A stretch of DNA of 64,000 nucleotides from Solirubrobacter ginsenosidimutans. GTDB lineage: Bacteria > Actinomycetota > Thermoleophilia > Solirubrobacterales > Solirubrobacteraceae. This document shows, one piece after another, positions 51,730 to 61,090 of this stretch (positions within the stretch are counted from its first letter, which is position 1; every line of letters starts with the position of its first letter). The notes under the pieces are model-generated. The model was not told the DNA's origin. It saw only the letters and a program-made list of their open reading frames with translations, and ran no database searches. Location of the stretch: assembly GCF_027587205.1 (NCBI RefSeq), contig NZ_JAPDOD010000018.1:1-64000 (forward strand), given 5' to 3'. Made by a program: the position numbers and the translations under genes.

Positions 51730-53916
51730 ATGCAAGCCGCCATGGACCGGCTCGAGCGCCTCGTGGCTCGCCGCCGGCGTCTCGTCCTCGGCATCTGGAT
51801 CGGCCTCCTCGTCGTCGCCGTGCCGTTCGCCTCCCAGCAGACGAAGAACCTCACGGGTGGTGGTTTCGAGAACAAGGGCTCGGGTTCGCAGCTGGCCGCG
51901 GAGGAGCTCAAGGACATCCCGGGTGCGCAGTCCGAGACGCTGGCGGTGGTGTTCGACAACCGCAAGCTGCAGGCCGGCGAGCTCGCCGTCGCGCTGGCTG
52001 AGGTGCGGCGCGAGGCGTTCAAGGACGTCGAGGGCGTCAAGCTCGACTACCCGGCCTATCTGAAGGCGCGGGGCGAGCAGGATCAGCCGATCGTCGTGAT
52101 GCCCCTCAAGGTCACCGCCTCGCGTGACCAGGCCGTCGACGACGCGGCCCAGATACGGCTCAACCTGGGCATCGACGACCAGAAGGACGCGACGGTGCCG
52201 CTGCACCTCGTCGGCCAGGGCGCGCTCTGGGCGGGCATGCAGGAGCTCTCCAAGCAGGACCTCGAGCAGGCCGAGTTCATCGGCCTGCCGATCGTCCTGA
52301 TCGTGTTGCTGGTCGTGTTCGGCTCGCTGGCGGCCGCCGCGCTCCCGCTGGCGCTCGGCGTCGTCTCGGTGACGCTCACCGGCGCGGTCGTCTACTTCCT
52401 CTCGCAGACGATGGAGATGTCGATCTTCGTCACCAACATGGCTTCGATGCTCGGCATCGGGGTGGCGGTCGACTACTCCCTGTTCATCCTGGCGCGCTAC
52501 CGCGAGGAGCTGAAGGCCGGGCTGACCCACGAGGCCGCGCGCGAGACGGCGATGCGCACCTCCGGCATGGCCGTCGTCTTCTCCGGCGTGACCGTGATCG
52601 TCGCGCTCTCGGGCCTGTTCCTGATCGACGCCAAGGTCGTGCGCTCGATGGCGATCGGCGCGATCGTCGTGGTCGCGATCGCCGTGCTGGCCGCGGTGTC
52701 GTTGCTCCCGGCGCTGATCACGATCCTCGGCCGGCGGGTGAGCGAGCCGGGCAAGATCGTCGGCAAGCTGCGGCGCAACCGGGTCGCCAAGACCGGCCCG
52801 GGCTTCTGGGAGCGCTGGACGGCGACGCTGATGAAGCGCCCGCTGCCATTCGCGATCGGCGCGACCGTGCTGATGTTGCTGATCGCCTCTCCGGCGCTCT
52901 CGCTCAAGCTCGACAACGCCGCGATCGCGCAGTTCCCGAAGGACTTCGAGACCCGGGTCGGCTTCGACCTCGCCGCGCAGGCGACCAGCGCGGGTGCGAT
53001 GGGCCCGATCCAGTACGTGGTCACCGGCGCGAGCCCGGCCGAGCTGGCGCAGATCGGCGCGACGCTCAAGCAGCAGCGGGACGTCGCCCAGGTCTTGGCG
53101 CCGCTGTCCTCCAAGGACGGCCGCAGGACGCTCTTCACGATCGTGCCGGCCAAGGCGCCGGAGAGCGCCGAGACCTACGCCCTCGTCGATCGGCTGCGCG
53201 ACGCGCCGCTGCCGGCGGGCGCCACCGCCGTGGTCGGCGGTGCGGCGGCGCAGAACCAGGACTTCTCCGCGCTCGTGAACGGCTCGCTGTGGAAGGTCGC
53301 CGTGTTCGTCATGGTCCTCTCGTTCGTCGTGCTCTTGCTCGTCCTGCGGTCGGTGATCCTCCCGATCAAGGCCGTGCTGATGAACGTGCTCTCGGTCGCC
53401 GCGGCGTACGGCGTGCTGGTGATGGTCTTCCAGTGGGGCTGGTTCGACTGGACCGGCTTCGAACACCTCGGCTACGTGCAGGCGATCACGCCCGCGCTGC
53501 TGCTGGCGATCGTCTTCGGGCTCTCGATGGACTACGAGGTCTTCATGCTCAGCCGCATCAAGGAGCGCTACCAGGCCACCGGCGACAATCGCCAAGCGGT
53601 GGCGCAGGGCCTGTCCGCGAGCGCGAAGACGATCTCCAGCGCCGCGCTGATCATGGTCGCCGTGTTCGCGATCTTCGCGGGCACGGGCGTTCCGCAGATC
53701 AAGGAGATCGGCGTCGGCCTCGCCGTTGCGATCGCCCTCGACGCGACGGTCGTGCGCCTGATCCTCGTGCCCACGACGATGGAGCTGATGGGCAACTGGA
53801 ACTGGTGGCTGCCGAAGTGGCTGGACCGGATCCTCCCGGACATGGACTTCGAGTCCTCCGGCTCCGGCGCCGCGCCCGAGGAGGCGCAGGAGGAGCCCGC
53901 CCTGGCCGCGCGGTAG
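51730..53916 (+). CDS. MMPL/RND-family transporter 1
   Basis: A 728-residue integral membrane protein. The amino-terminal helix (LVLGIWIGLLVVAVPFASQQ) is followed by an extracytoplasmic loop (about 40-170), a helix block with GIGVAVDYSLFILARYREE, another loop and a second block with GLSMDYEVFMLSRIKERY. These are duplicate MMPL domains with proton-relay Asp residues. MMPL proteins export lipids or drugs. Paralogous to MMPL 2 at 57064 (about the same length and motifs). The thiolase gene follows after 9 bases. Confidence 0.93.
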   Translation: MQAAMDRLERLVARRRRLVLGIWIGLLVVAVPFASQQTKNLTGGGFENKGSGSQLAAEELKDIPGAQSETLAVVFDNRKLQAGELAVALAEVRREAFKDVEGVKLDYPAYLKARGEQDQPIVVMPLKVTASRDQAVDDAAQIRLNLGIDDQKDATVPLHLVGQGALWAGMQELSKQDLEQAEFIGLPIVLIVLLVVFGSLAAAALPLALGVVSVTLTGAVVYFLSQTMEMSIFVTNMASMLGIGVAVDYSLFILARYREELKAGLTHEAARETAMRTSGMAVVFSGVTVIVALSGLFLIDAKVVRSMAIGAIVVVAIAVLAAVSLLPALITILGRRVSEPGKIVGKLRRNRVAKTGPGFWERWTATLMKRPLPFAIGATVLMLLIASPALSLKLDNAAIAQFPKDFETRVGFDLAAQATSAGAMGPIQYVVTGASPAELAQIGATLKQQRDVAQVLAPLSSKDGRRTLFTIVPAKAPESAETYALVDRLRDAPLPAGATAVVGGAAAQNQDFSALVNGSLWKVAVFVMVLSFVVLLLVLRSVILPIKAVLMNVLSVAAAYGVLVMVFQWGWFDWTGFEHLGYVQAITPALLLAIVFGLSMDYEVFMLSRIKERYQATGDNRQAVAQGLSASAKTISSAALIMVAVFAIFAGTGVPQIKEIGVGLAVAIALDATVVRLILVPTTMELMGNWNWWLPKWLDRILPDMDFESSGSGAAPEEAQEEPALAAR

Positions 53917-53925
53917 CCTCGCGGG

Positions 53926-55050
53926 GTGGACCCCGTCGTCATCGCCGGTGGTGCCCGCTCGCCGATCGGGCGCTTCAACGGCGCGCTCTCGAAGGTCGAT
54001 GCGGTGACGCTCGGCGCGCACGCCGTGCGTGCCGCGCTGGAGCGGACGGGGATGGAGCCCGACTACGTCGCGGTCGGGAACGTGCTGCAGGCCGCCAACG
54101 GGCAGAACCCCGGGCGGCGGGCGGCGCTGGAGGGCGGGGTGGAGCGCACCGTGCCCGGGATCACGCTCAACGATGTGTGCCTGGCGAGCATGAGCGCCGT
54201 CGGCCTCGCCGCCGCGATGCTTCGCGCCGAGGAGGCGACGACCGTGCTGGTGGGCGGCTTTGACTCGATGACCCGCGCGCCGCACGCGCTGCGGACCCGC
54301 CCGCCGCTGCGCATGGGCGACGCGCCGATGATCGACGTGATGGTCCACGACGGCCTCTACTGCTCGATCGCCGACGCCGGGATGGGCGCGATGTCGGACG
54401 CCGAGAACGCGCGGCTCGGGATCAGCCGTGAGGCCCAGGACGACCTCGCGGCGCGGTCGCATGCCAACGCCGCGGCCGGCGCGGAGCGGCTGGCGGAGGA
54501 GATCGCGCCGCTCGGCGACTTCGCGCTGGACGAGGGCGTGCGCCCGGAGACCACCGTCGACGTGCTCGCGCGCCTCGCGCCCGCCTTCACGCGCGAGGGG
54601 ACGATCACCGCGGGCAACGCCTCGCAGGTCTCCGACGGCGCCGCCGCGGCGATCGTCACCACGAAGGACCGCGCGACCGACCCGCTCGCCGAGGTTCTCG
54701 GCCGCGCCGTCGTCGCCGGCCCGGACTCGACGCTGCACCTGCGGCCGGCCGAGGCATCCAACAAGTTGCTGGCCAAGCACGGCCTCAAGCCGAAGGACAT
54801 CGCCGTGTGGGAGATCAACGAGGCCTTCGCGGGCGTCGTGCTGGCGTCCGCGCAGGCGCTCGAGATCGACCTCGACCGCATCAACGTCAACGGCGGCGCG
54901 GTCGCCCTCGGCCATCCGCTCGCCGGCTCCGGCCTGCGGCTGATCCTCACGCTGGCCTACGAGCTGCGCCGCCGCGGGGGCGGACTCGGCGTCGCGACGC
55001 TGTGCGGCGGTGGGGGCCAGGGCGAGGCCGTCCTGATCCGCGTTGCTTGA
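53926..55050 (+). CDS. Thiolase (acetyl-CoA C-acetyltransferase family)
   Basis: A 374-residue thiolase, GTG start. The nucleophile is C85 (NDVCLASMS), the second site is NEAFA, the His is in GGAVALGHPLAGSG and the second Cys is in LCGGGGQGE. The usual N-x-x-C-x-S-G reads NDVCLASMS, with Met replacing Gly, a mild deviation. It may degrade or condense acyl-CoAs, linked to the flanking lipid transporter and oxidoreductases. The flavoprotein start overlaps its stop. Confidence 0.93.
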   Translation: MDPVVIAGGARSPIGRFNGALSKVDAVTLGAHAVRAALERTGMEPDYVAVGNVLQAANGQNPGRRAALEGGVERTVPGITLNDVCLASMSAVGLAAAMLRAEEATTVLVGGFDSMTRAPHALRTRPPLRMGDAPMIDVMVHDGLYCSIADAGMGAMSDAENARLGISREAQDDLAARSHANAAAGAERLAEEIAPLGDFALDEGVRPETTVDVLARLAPAFTREGTITAGNASQVSDGAAAAIVTTKDRATDPLAEVLGRAVVAGPDSTLHLRPAEASNKLLAKHGLKPKDIAVWEINEAFAGVVLASAQALEIDLDRINVNGGAVALGHPLAGSGLRLILTLAYELRRRGGGLGVATLCGGGGQGEAVLIRVA

Positions 55051-56104
55051 CGTGCTCGTCATCGGCGCCGGGCCCTACGGCCTCGCCGCCGCCAAGGCCG
55101 CCCGCGACAAAGGGCTCGAGACCCGCGTCCTCGGCCGTCACATGTCCTTCTGGCGCGAGCACATGCCCGCGGACATGTTCCTGCGCTCCGGCCCCGACTG
55201 GCACCTCGACCCCGCGTACGAGCTGACATTGGAGCGCTTCCTGCAGCTTCACGGCGAGACGCCTGACCCGCTGCCGGTGGGCCTCTTCCTTCAGTACGCC
55301 GACTGGTTCACGCAGCAGGCCCAGATCACCGTCGAGGACGAGCGAGTGACCACGCTCAAGACCGGCTTCGAGGCCGAGCTCGAAAGCGGCGAGACGATCC
55401 GCGCCCGCCACGTGATCGCCGCTCCCGGCATCGCGCACTTCAGGCACACGCCCGCGTGGGCCGGTCCCGACGACGTGCACACCTGCGACCTGGTCGACCT
55501 CGGCGAGCTCGCCGGCGCCGACGTCCTGATCGTCGGCGGCCGCCAGAGCGCCTACGAGTGGGCCGCGCTGCTCGGCGAGCACGGCGCGCGGCGCATCGAC
55601 GTCGTCCACCGCCACGCCGCGCCGCGCTTCGAGCGCGTGAGCTGGCGCTTCGTCGACCCGCTGATCGACCAGACGCTCGCCACCGACGGCTGGTGGCGCA
55701 CGCTCGAGCAGGCCGAGCGCGACGCGATCGCCCGGCGCTTCTGGGAGGTCGGCAGGCTGACCCTCGAGCACTGGCTCACCCCGCGGCTCGAGCGCGCGCC
55801 GCTGCACGTGCACGAGCACACCGACGTCGTCGACCGCACCCGGCTGTCCGACGGCACAGTGATCAGCCCCGACCGAGTGGTGCTCGCGACGGGCTACAAG
55901 GCGGAGCTGGCGAAGGTCCCGTACCTCGCCGGCCTCGCGATCGAGACCCGCGACGGTTTCCCGGTCCTCGACGCGCACATGCAGACGAGCGTCCCCGGTC
56001 TCTACATCCCCGGCTTCGCCGCGACGCAGGACTTCGGACCGTTCTTCGGCTTCGTCAAGGGCGCCCCGGCCGCCGCCGAACTGATCGCTGGGAATATCGG
56101 CTGA
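55043..56104 (+). CDS. FAD-dependent oxidoreductase (monooxygenase-like)
   Basis: A 353-residue two-dinucleotide-fold flavoprotein: VLVIGAGPYGL (FAD site) at the start and DVLIVGGRQSAYEWA (NADPH site) near residue 155. VLATGYKAELAKVPYL is the third FAD motif of flavin monooxygenases. It lacks a typical FMO fingerprint (FxGxxxH). I take TTG 55043, overlapping the thiolase stop; GTG 55052 is an alternative. It might oxidise a lipid or ketone in the same pathway. Confidence 0.88.
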   Translation: MLDVLVIGAGPYGLAAAKAARDKGLETRVLGRHMSFWREHMPADMFLRSGPDWHLDPAYELTLERFLQLHGETPDPLPVGLFLQYADWFTQQAQITVEDERVTTLKTGFEAELESGETIRARHVIAAPGIAHFRHTPAWAGPDDVHTCDLVDLGELAGADVLIVGGRQSAYEWAALLGEHGARRIDVVHRHAAPRFERVSWRFVDPLIDQTLATDGWWRTLEQAERDAIARRFWEVGRLTLEHWLTPRLERAPLHVHEHTDVVDRTRLSDGTVISPDRVVLATGYKAELAKVPYLAGLAIETRDGFPVLDAHMQTSVPGLYIPGFAATQDFGPFFGFVKGAPAAAELIAGNIG

Positions 56105-56125
56105 CGTTTCGACGTCACCCGCTTC

Positions 56126-56986
56126 ATGCCCAGCGAATCTCATTCCGTCCTCATCACCGGCTGCTCTTCCGGAATCGGTCGCGAGACCGCGAAGCTCCTG
56201 GCGAGCACTGGGCGGCCCGTCTACGCCACCGCCCGAAACCGGGACTCGATCGCGGACCTCGAAGCACTCGGCTGCCGTCTGCTGGAGCTCGATGTCACCG
56301 ACGAGACCTCGGCACGACGCGCTGTAGACCACGTGATCGCGAAGGAGGGCGCCGTCGGGGTCCTCGTCAACAACGCCGGCATCAACGACCTGGGCGCGAT
56401 CGAGACGCTGCCGCTGGACCGCGTGCGCGCGATGTTCGAGACCAACCTGTTCGGGATGATGCGGATGTGCCAGCTCGTGCTGCCGGCCATGCGCGAGCAG
56501 GGGTGGGGACGGATCGTCAACGTCGGCTCGATGAACGGGCGCCTGACGTTCCCGGGCATGGGCAGCTACTGCGCGACCAAGCACGCGATCGAGGCCACGA
56601 GCGACGCGCTGCGCCACGAGCTCCGGCCGTTCGGCGTGCACGTGGCGCTGATCCAGCCCGGGATGGTCAAGACGGGCCTCGGCCGAACGGCGGTCGAGCG
56701 GCGCGCCGATGACCACGATGGTCCGTACACCGACTACATGGACGCCGTCGTGGAGACGACGATGACCTACCAGGACGGTCCGATGGCGCGGCTTGCGTGC
56801 GAGGCGTCCGACGTCGCCGAGACGATCGCGAGAGTGCTCGACGCCGGCGACCGCCCGCGCGCCCGCTACCGCGTCGCCGCTTCGGCCCCGCTCATGCTCG
56901 CCACACGCAAGTTGCTGCCCGATGCGGCCTTCGACGCCTTTCTGCGCACCCAGTTCCCGTCGCCCAGCCCCTCGACAATGGGCTAG
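56126..56986 (+). CDS. Short-chain dehydrogenase/reductase
   Basis: A 286-residue classical SDR with TGCSSGIG (nucleotide site, 11-18), NNAG, NVGSMNG (catalytic Ser) and YCATK (Tyr, Lys). It starts 21 bases after the flavoprotein gene, which suggests cotranscription. The substrate is unknown, but the thiolase/flavoprotein context points to an acyl or sterol-like compound. Confidence 0.92.
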   Translation: MPSESHSVLITGCSSGIGRETAKLLASTGRPVYATARNRDSIADLEALGCRLLELDVTDETSARRAVDHVIAKEGAVGVLVNNAGINDLGAIETLPLDRVRAMFETNLFGMMRMCQLVLPAMREQGWGRIVNVGSMNGRLTFPGMGSYCATKHAIEATSDALRHELRPFGVHVALIQPGMVKTGLGRTAVERRADDHDGPYTDYMDAVVETTMTYQDGPMARLACEASDVAETIARVLDAGDRPRARYRVAASAPLMLATRKLLPDAAFDAFLRTQFPSPSPSTMG

Positions 56987-57063
56987 CGCACGCCTTGGGG
57001 ACGAGGTTATGCTCGCGCTCTGAGTTCCCCTAGACAGACAGTCGTGCGCCCAGGAGGCCTAGC

Positions 57064-59310
57064 GTGCAATCCGCGATGAATCGACTTTCCGGCTTCGTCC
57101 GGACGCGTCGAAAGCTCGTCTTCGGGATCTGGATCGCCTTGCTGGTGGTTTCCGTGCCGTTCGCGTCCCAGCAGACCAAGCACCTCAGCGGCGGCGGGTT
57201 CGAGGTCCCGGGCTCCGGCTCGGACAAGGTCGACAAGGAGATCGCCCGCTTCAAGGGCCTGAGCACGGAGCCGCTCGGCATCGTGTTGCAAGCGAAGGGC
57301 GACGGCGACCTCGACGCGGCCATCGGTCGCGTCCAGCAGGCCGCGGCGGGCATCGATCACGTCGAGCTGACCCCGCAGGACGTCGAACAGGCCAAGCAGA
57401 TCGCTGCCCAGGCCAAGCCGACGGCGAGCGACGGAACGGTCATCGTCTTCCCACTGACCGTCACCGGCACCCGCGACGAGGTCCTCAAGGCTGCCGTCGA
57501 CCTGCGCGACAACATCAAGGTCGGCGAGGTCACCGACGGCGTGCAGCCCTTTGTGGTCGGCCAGCAGGCGCTGTGGGCGGGCATGCAGAAGCTCCAGCAG
57601 GAGGACCTCGCCAAGGCCGAGAGCACCGGCTTCCCGGCGATCCTGATCGTCCTGCTCGCGGTCTTCGGCTCCGTGCTCGCGGCGCTGCTGCCGGTCGGCC
57701 TCGGGGTCGCCGCGGTGATCATCACGGGCGCCGCGGTGTTCTTCCTCTCGCTGGTGCTCACGATGTCGGTGTTCGTGACCAACGTCGCCTCGCTCCTCGG
57801 CATCGGCGTCGCGGTCGACTATTCGCTCTTCGTCCTCTCGCGCTACCGGGAGGAGTTGCACGCCGGAAAGTCAGAAGCCCAGGCGCTCGATGTCGCCATG
57901 CGGACTTCCGGTGCGACGGTCGTCTTCTCGGGGATCACCGTCATCGTCTCGCTCGCGGGCCTGTTCCTGATCAACTCGACGGTCATGCGCTCGCTGGCGA
58001 TCGGCGCGATCACCGTCGTCGCGATCGCGATCGTCGGTGCCGTCACGCTGCTGCCCGCGCTGATCGCCATGCTCGGCCGGCGCGCTGACGAGCGCGGCAA
58101 GATCGTCACCTCCATCGCGAGGCAGTACCGGCGCGTCCGGCCCGAGAAGCCCAAGCCGGCGGGCGCCCCGACGTTCTGGGAGCGCTGGTCGAACGCGGTG
58201 ATGAAGCGCTCGGCGCTCTCGGCGGCGCTCGCCGCCGCCGTCCTGCTCGCGCTGGCGATCCCGGCGCTCTCGCTGGCGTTCGGCAACGGCGCGCTGAAGC
58301 AGTTCCCGCAGGACAACGAGACCCGTGTGGGTGTGACGTTGGCCTCCCAGCAGGTCAAGCCGGGCGAATCGGCACCGACACTGATCGTCGCCAACTTCAA
58401 GGGGCCGGTCTCCGACCCGGCGAACCAGGCGGCGCTGGAGAGCTACATCACCGGCCTCAAGGCCACCGCGGGCGTCGCCGACGTCCGTGAGCCGGTCACG
58501 TCCGACGACGGCAAGGCCGCGCTGATCACGGTGGTCTCGGCGACCGACCCGGAGGCGGACTCGACCTTGAACCTGATCGAGCGCCTGCGCGCCGAGGGCG
58601 GACGGGCGTCGGGCATCGACAAGCTCGCCGTCGTCGAGGTCGGCGGCCCGTCGGCGCAGACGCGTGACTTCACGCACCAGATCTCCGGCGGGATGTGGAA
58701 GATCTTCGTCTTCGTGCTGATCTGCAGCTACCTCGTGCTGCTGGTGGTGCTGCGCTCGGTCCTGCTGCCGCTGAAGGCCGTCCTGATGAACCTGCTCACG
58801 GTCGGCGCCGCGTACGGCGTGCTCGTGATGGTCTTCCAGTACGGCTGGTTCGACGGCATCACCGGCTACAACTCGCTCGGCTACGTCAACGCGATCACCC
58901 CACCGCTGCTGCTGGCGATCGTGTTCGGCCTCTCGATGGACTACGAGGTCTTCCTGCTGAGCCGGATCAAGGAGCGCTACCACGCCACCGGCGACAACCG
59001 CCAGGCCGTGGCCGAGGGGTTGCAGGGCTCCGCCAAGGTGATCTCGAGCGCGGCGATCATCATGGTCGTCGTCTTCGCCGTGTTCGCACTCACCGGCGTC
59101 CCGCAGATCAAAGAGATCGGTCTCGGCCTCTCGGTCGCGATCGCGCTCGACGCCACGCTCGTCCGGCTCGTCCTCGTGCCGGCGACGATGGAGCTGATGG
59201 GCGACGCCAACTGGTGGCTGCCCAAGGCTCTGGACCGCGTCCTGCCCAACATGGACTTCGAGTCCGACACCGCACACGACGAAGACCGCGCCGCGGCCGC
59301 GGTCGTCTGA
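57064..59310 (+). CDS. MMPL/RND-family transporter 2
   Basis: A 748-residue paralog of the transporter at 51730. GTG 57064 is supported by AGGAGG six bases upstream; ATG 57076 is an alternative. The opening LVFGIWIALLVVSVPFASQQTK is nearly identical to transporter 1. It has the same TM Asp motifs GIGVAVDYSLFVLSRYREEL and GLSMDYEVFLLSRIKERY. The SnoaL-like gene follows after 13 bases. Two MMPL genes bracketing an oxidoreductase set suggest linked export. Confidence 0.93.
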   Translation: MQSAMNRLSGFVRTRRKLVFGIWIALLVVSVPFASQQTKHLSGGGFEVPGSGSDKVDKEIARFKGLSTEPLGIVLQAKGDGDLDAAIGRVQQAAAGIDHVELTPQDVEQAKQIAAQAKPTASDGTVIVFPLTVTGTRDEVLKAAVDLRDNIKVGEVTDGVQPFVVGQQALWAGMQKLQQEDLAKAESTGFPAILIVLLAVFGSVLAALLPVGLGVAAVIITGAAVFFLSLVLTMSVFVTNVASLLGIGVAVDYSLFVLSRYREELHAGKSEAQALDVAMRTSGATVVFSGITVIVSLAGLFLINSTVMRSLAIGAITVVAIAIVGAVTLLPALIAMLGRRADERGKIVTSIARQYRRVRPEKPKPAGAPTFWERWSNAVMKRSALSAALAAAVLLALAIPALSLAFGNGALKQFPQDNETRVGVTLASQQVKPGESAPTLIVANFKGPVSDPANQAALESYITGLKATAGVADVREPVTSDDGKAALITVVSATDPEADSTLNLIERLRAEGGRASGIDKLAVVEVGGPSAQTRDFTHQISGGMWKIFVFVLICSYLVLLVVLRSVLLPLKAVLMNLLTVGAAYGVLVMVFQYGWFDGITGYNSLGYVNAITPPLLLAIVFGLSMDYEVFLLSRIKERYHATGDNRQAVAEGLQGSAKVISSAAIIMVVVFAVFALTGVPQIKEIGLGLSVAIALDATLVRLVLVPATMELMGDANWWLPKALDRVLPNMDFESDTAHDEDRAAAAVV

Positions 59311-59323
59311 GAAAGGAACCCTG

Positions 59324-59896
59324 GTGACCAGCCCGACGTCCCCCGAGACGACCCCGGACAGCCGGAAGCAAGAGCAACTTGCCTTCCTGAAGACCTATTG
59401 GGACTGCCTGATGGTGGGCGACATGGAGAACTTCGCGCCGATCGTCGGCGAGAACTGCATCGTGCACTACCCGGGCAACCACTTCCTCTCCGGCGACCAC
59501 GTCGGTCGCGAGGCGATCGTGCGGCTCTACTCGAACCTCTACAAGCTGGGGATCGAGCAGGGCACGTTCATCGGCGAGTTCCATGATGCGACCACCTCCG
59601 ACGATCACGCCTGCGCGCTGATCAAGTACCGGATCGTGGTCGGCAAGGGCATGGAGATCCCCGGCGAGGCGATCGGCGTGTTCCACATCGAGAACGGCCA
59701 GATGGTCGAGTACTGGCTGCTCGAGCGCGACCAGAAGATGATCAACGACATCATGAAGATCTCGGGCAAGGCCTCGCTGGCCGGCGGCTCGAAGGCGCAG
59801 ATGGCGCTCGGCGCGCTCAAGCAGCCCGCCCCGCTCGCGCGGACCATCCGTCGTGTCCTGCGCGTCAAGCGCGGCAATACGAACAAGATGCTCTAG
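59324..59896 (+). CDS. SnoaL-like (NTF2-fold) protein
   Basis: A 190-residue protein, GTG start behind GAAAGGA. Its NTF2-like core (LKTYWDCLMVGDMENFAPIV, HYPGNHFLSGDHVGREAIVRLYSNL, IENGQMVEYWLLERDQ) matches SnoaL/ketosteroid-isomerase relatives. The carboxy tail is basic. It sits between the MMPL and membrane-protein genes with gaps of 13 and 3 bases. No catalytic His-Asp pair can be assigned. Confidence 0.87.
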   Translation: MTSPTSPETTPDSRKQEQLAFLKTYWDCLMVGDMENFAPIVGENCIVHYPGNHFLSGDHVGREAIVRLYSNLYKLGIEQGTFIGEFHDATTSDDHACALIKYRIVVGKGMEIPGEAIGVFHIENGQMVEYWLLERDQKMINDIMKISGKASLAGGSKAQMALGALKQPAPLARTIRRVLRVKRGNTNKML

Positions 59897-59899
59897 CGG

Positions 59900-61090
59900 G
59901 TGGCCACTCAGAAACTGGCGGACCTGGCGCGCAGCGCGCCCGGGGCCGCGCGCGGCCTGCGCCCGATCACGACCTGGCGCGAGGACATGACGACGATGGC
60001 GATCGGCGTCTGGCCGATCACCGCGATGTTCTTCGACGGCCGCGGCCACAACAACAAGACCGGGCAGGAGTCGTTCTTCTCGATCGCCCACCTGTTCCTG
60101 TACGCGGGGCTGACCGTGCTCGGTATCTGGGTGGGCGTGCTCGTCACCCGCTACCAGGGCCTGGAGCACCGCAAGACCCTGATGCCGGACCTGTCGCTGA
60201 TCCCGGTCGGCTACGGCGTCGCGATCCTCGGCCTGATCACGCTGGCGATCGGCGGCCCGACCGACTTCATCTGGCACAGCGCGTACGGCTTCGAGGTCGG
60301 CGTCGACGCGATCTACTCGCCACCGCATCTCGCGCTGTTCTTCGGCGGCCTGCTGTTGTGCTCGACGGGCATCCGCTCGATGTGGGCCAAGCAGGACATC
60401 GCGCTGGACTTCAAGCGCTTCCTGCCCGTGTCGGTCTCGACGACGCTGTTCATCGGCGTCGCGGGCTTCATCACGATGTACCTGTCGGCGTTCATGACCA
60501 ACGTCACGCCGACGAGTGACTTCGTCCACGACTACCAGACGCACTTCAAGGACGACTTCAGCGACCAGACGATCAGCCTCAACGGCGGGCTGACCGGCTA
60601 CGGCGACGACCAGTGGCCGTACTACTACTACTCAGCCAGCCACGGCATGGCGTCGATGATCATCACGACGCTCGTCCTGTTCGGGCCGATCCTGCTGAAC
60701 ATGCGGCGCTGGCGCGTGCCGTTCGGCGCCACGACGATGATCTTCACCGGCTACGGCCTGCTGGTGAACATCATGACCGAGTACCGCGACATCGTCCTGA
60801 TCATCCCGCTGATCGTCACCGGGCTCGCGATCGACGTGATGGCGCGCCGTCTCGGTGGCGCGCGTGAGGACGGACGGGTCTCACTCGGCGGCATCCGCAC
60901 GATCGGCCCGGTCGCGGCGCTGATCCTCTGGGTCACCTATTACGCGGTGCTGGCGCTGGACAAGGGCATCGGCTGGGAGCCCACGCTGTGGGTCGGCGCG
61001 CTGATCATCGGCACGATGACCGGCTTCGCCGTCGCCTTCCTGGTCGCGCCGCCGTCCTACGGCCCGCGTCTGGTCGAAGCCGACAACTAG
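59900..61090 (+). CDS. Polytopic membrane protein of unknown family, copy 1
   Basis: A 396-residue protein, GTG start, with about ten hydrophobic segments (FLYAGLTVLGIWVGVLV, LALFFGGLLLCSTGI, MIITTLVLFGPILLNM). Diagnostic for its family in this window are FFDGRGHNN, HSAYGFEVGVDAIYSPPH and DDQWPYYYY. Copy 2 (62889 onward) shares WDGWLHNN, HAAYGFENQIDAPFSPTH and FPYYLFGNMASIGG. I do not know the family. Its stop shares CTAG with the convergent hydrolase stop. Confidence 0.88.
   Translation: MATQKLADLARSAPGAARGLRPITTWREDMTTMAIGVWPITAMFFDGRGHNNKTGQESFFSIAHLFLYAGLTVLGIWVGVLVTRYQGLEHRKTLMPDLSLIPVGYGVAILGLITLAIGGPTDFIWHSAYGFEVGVDAIYSPPHLALFFGGLLLCSTGIRSMWAKQDIALDFKRFLPVSVSTTLFIGVAGFITMYLSAFMTNVTPTSDFVHDYQTHFKDDFSDQTISLNGGLTGYGDDQWPYYYYSASHGMASMIITTLVLFGPILLNMRRWRVPFGATTMIFTGYGLLVNIMTEYRDIVLIIPLIVTGLAIDVMARRLGGAREDGRVSLGGIRTIGPVAALILWVTYYAVLALDKGIGWEPTLWVGALIIGTMTGFAVAFLVAPPSYGPRLVEADN

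Noticed and set aside
51706..55062. Antisense ORF of 1118 codons under MMPL 1 and thiolase
   Set aside because: It runs through two unrelated real genes, has a His/Arg/Asp-biased composition and shows no motif.
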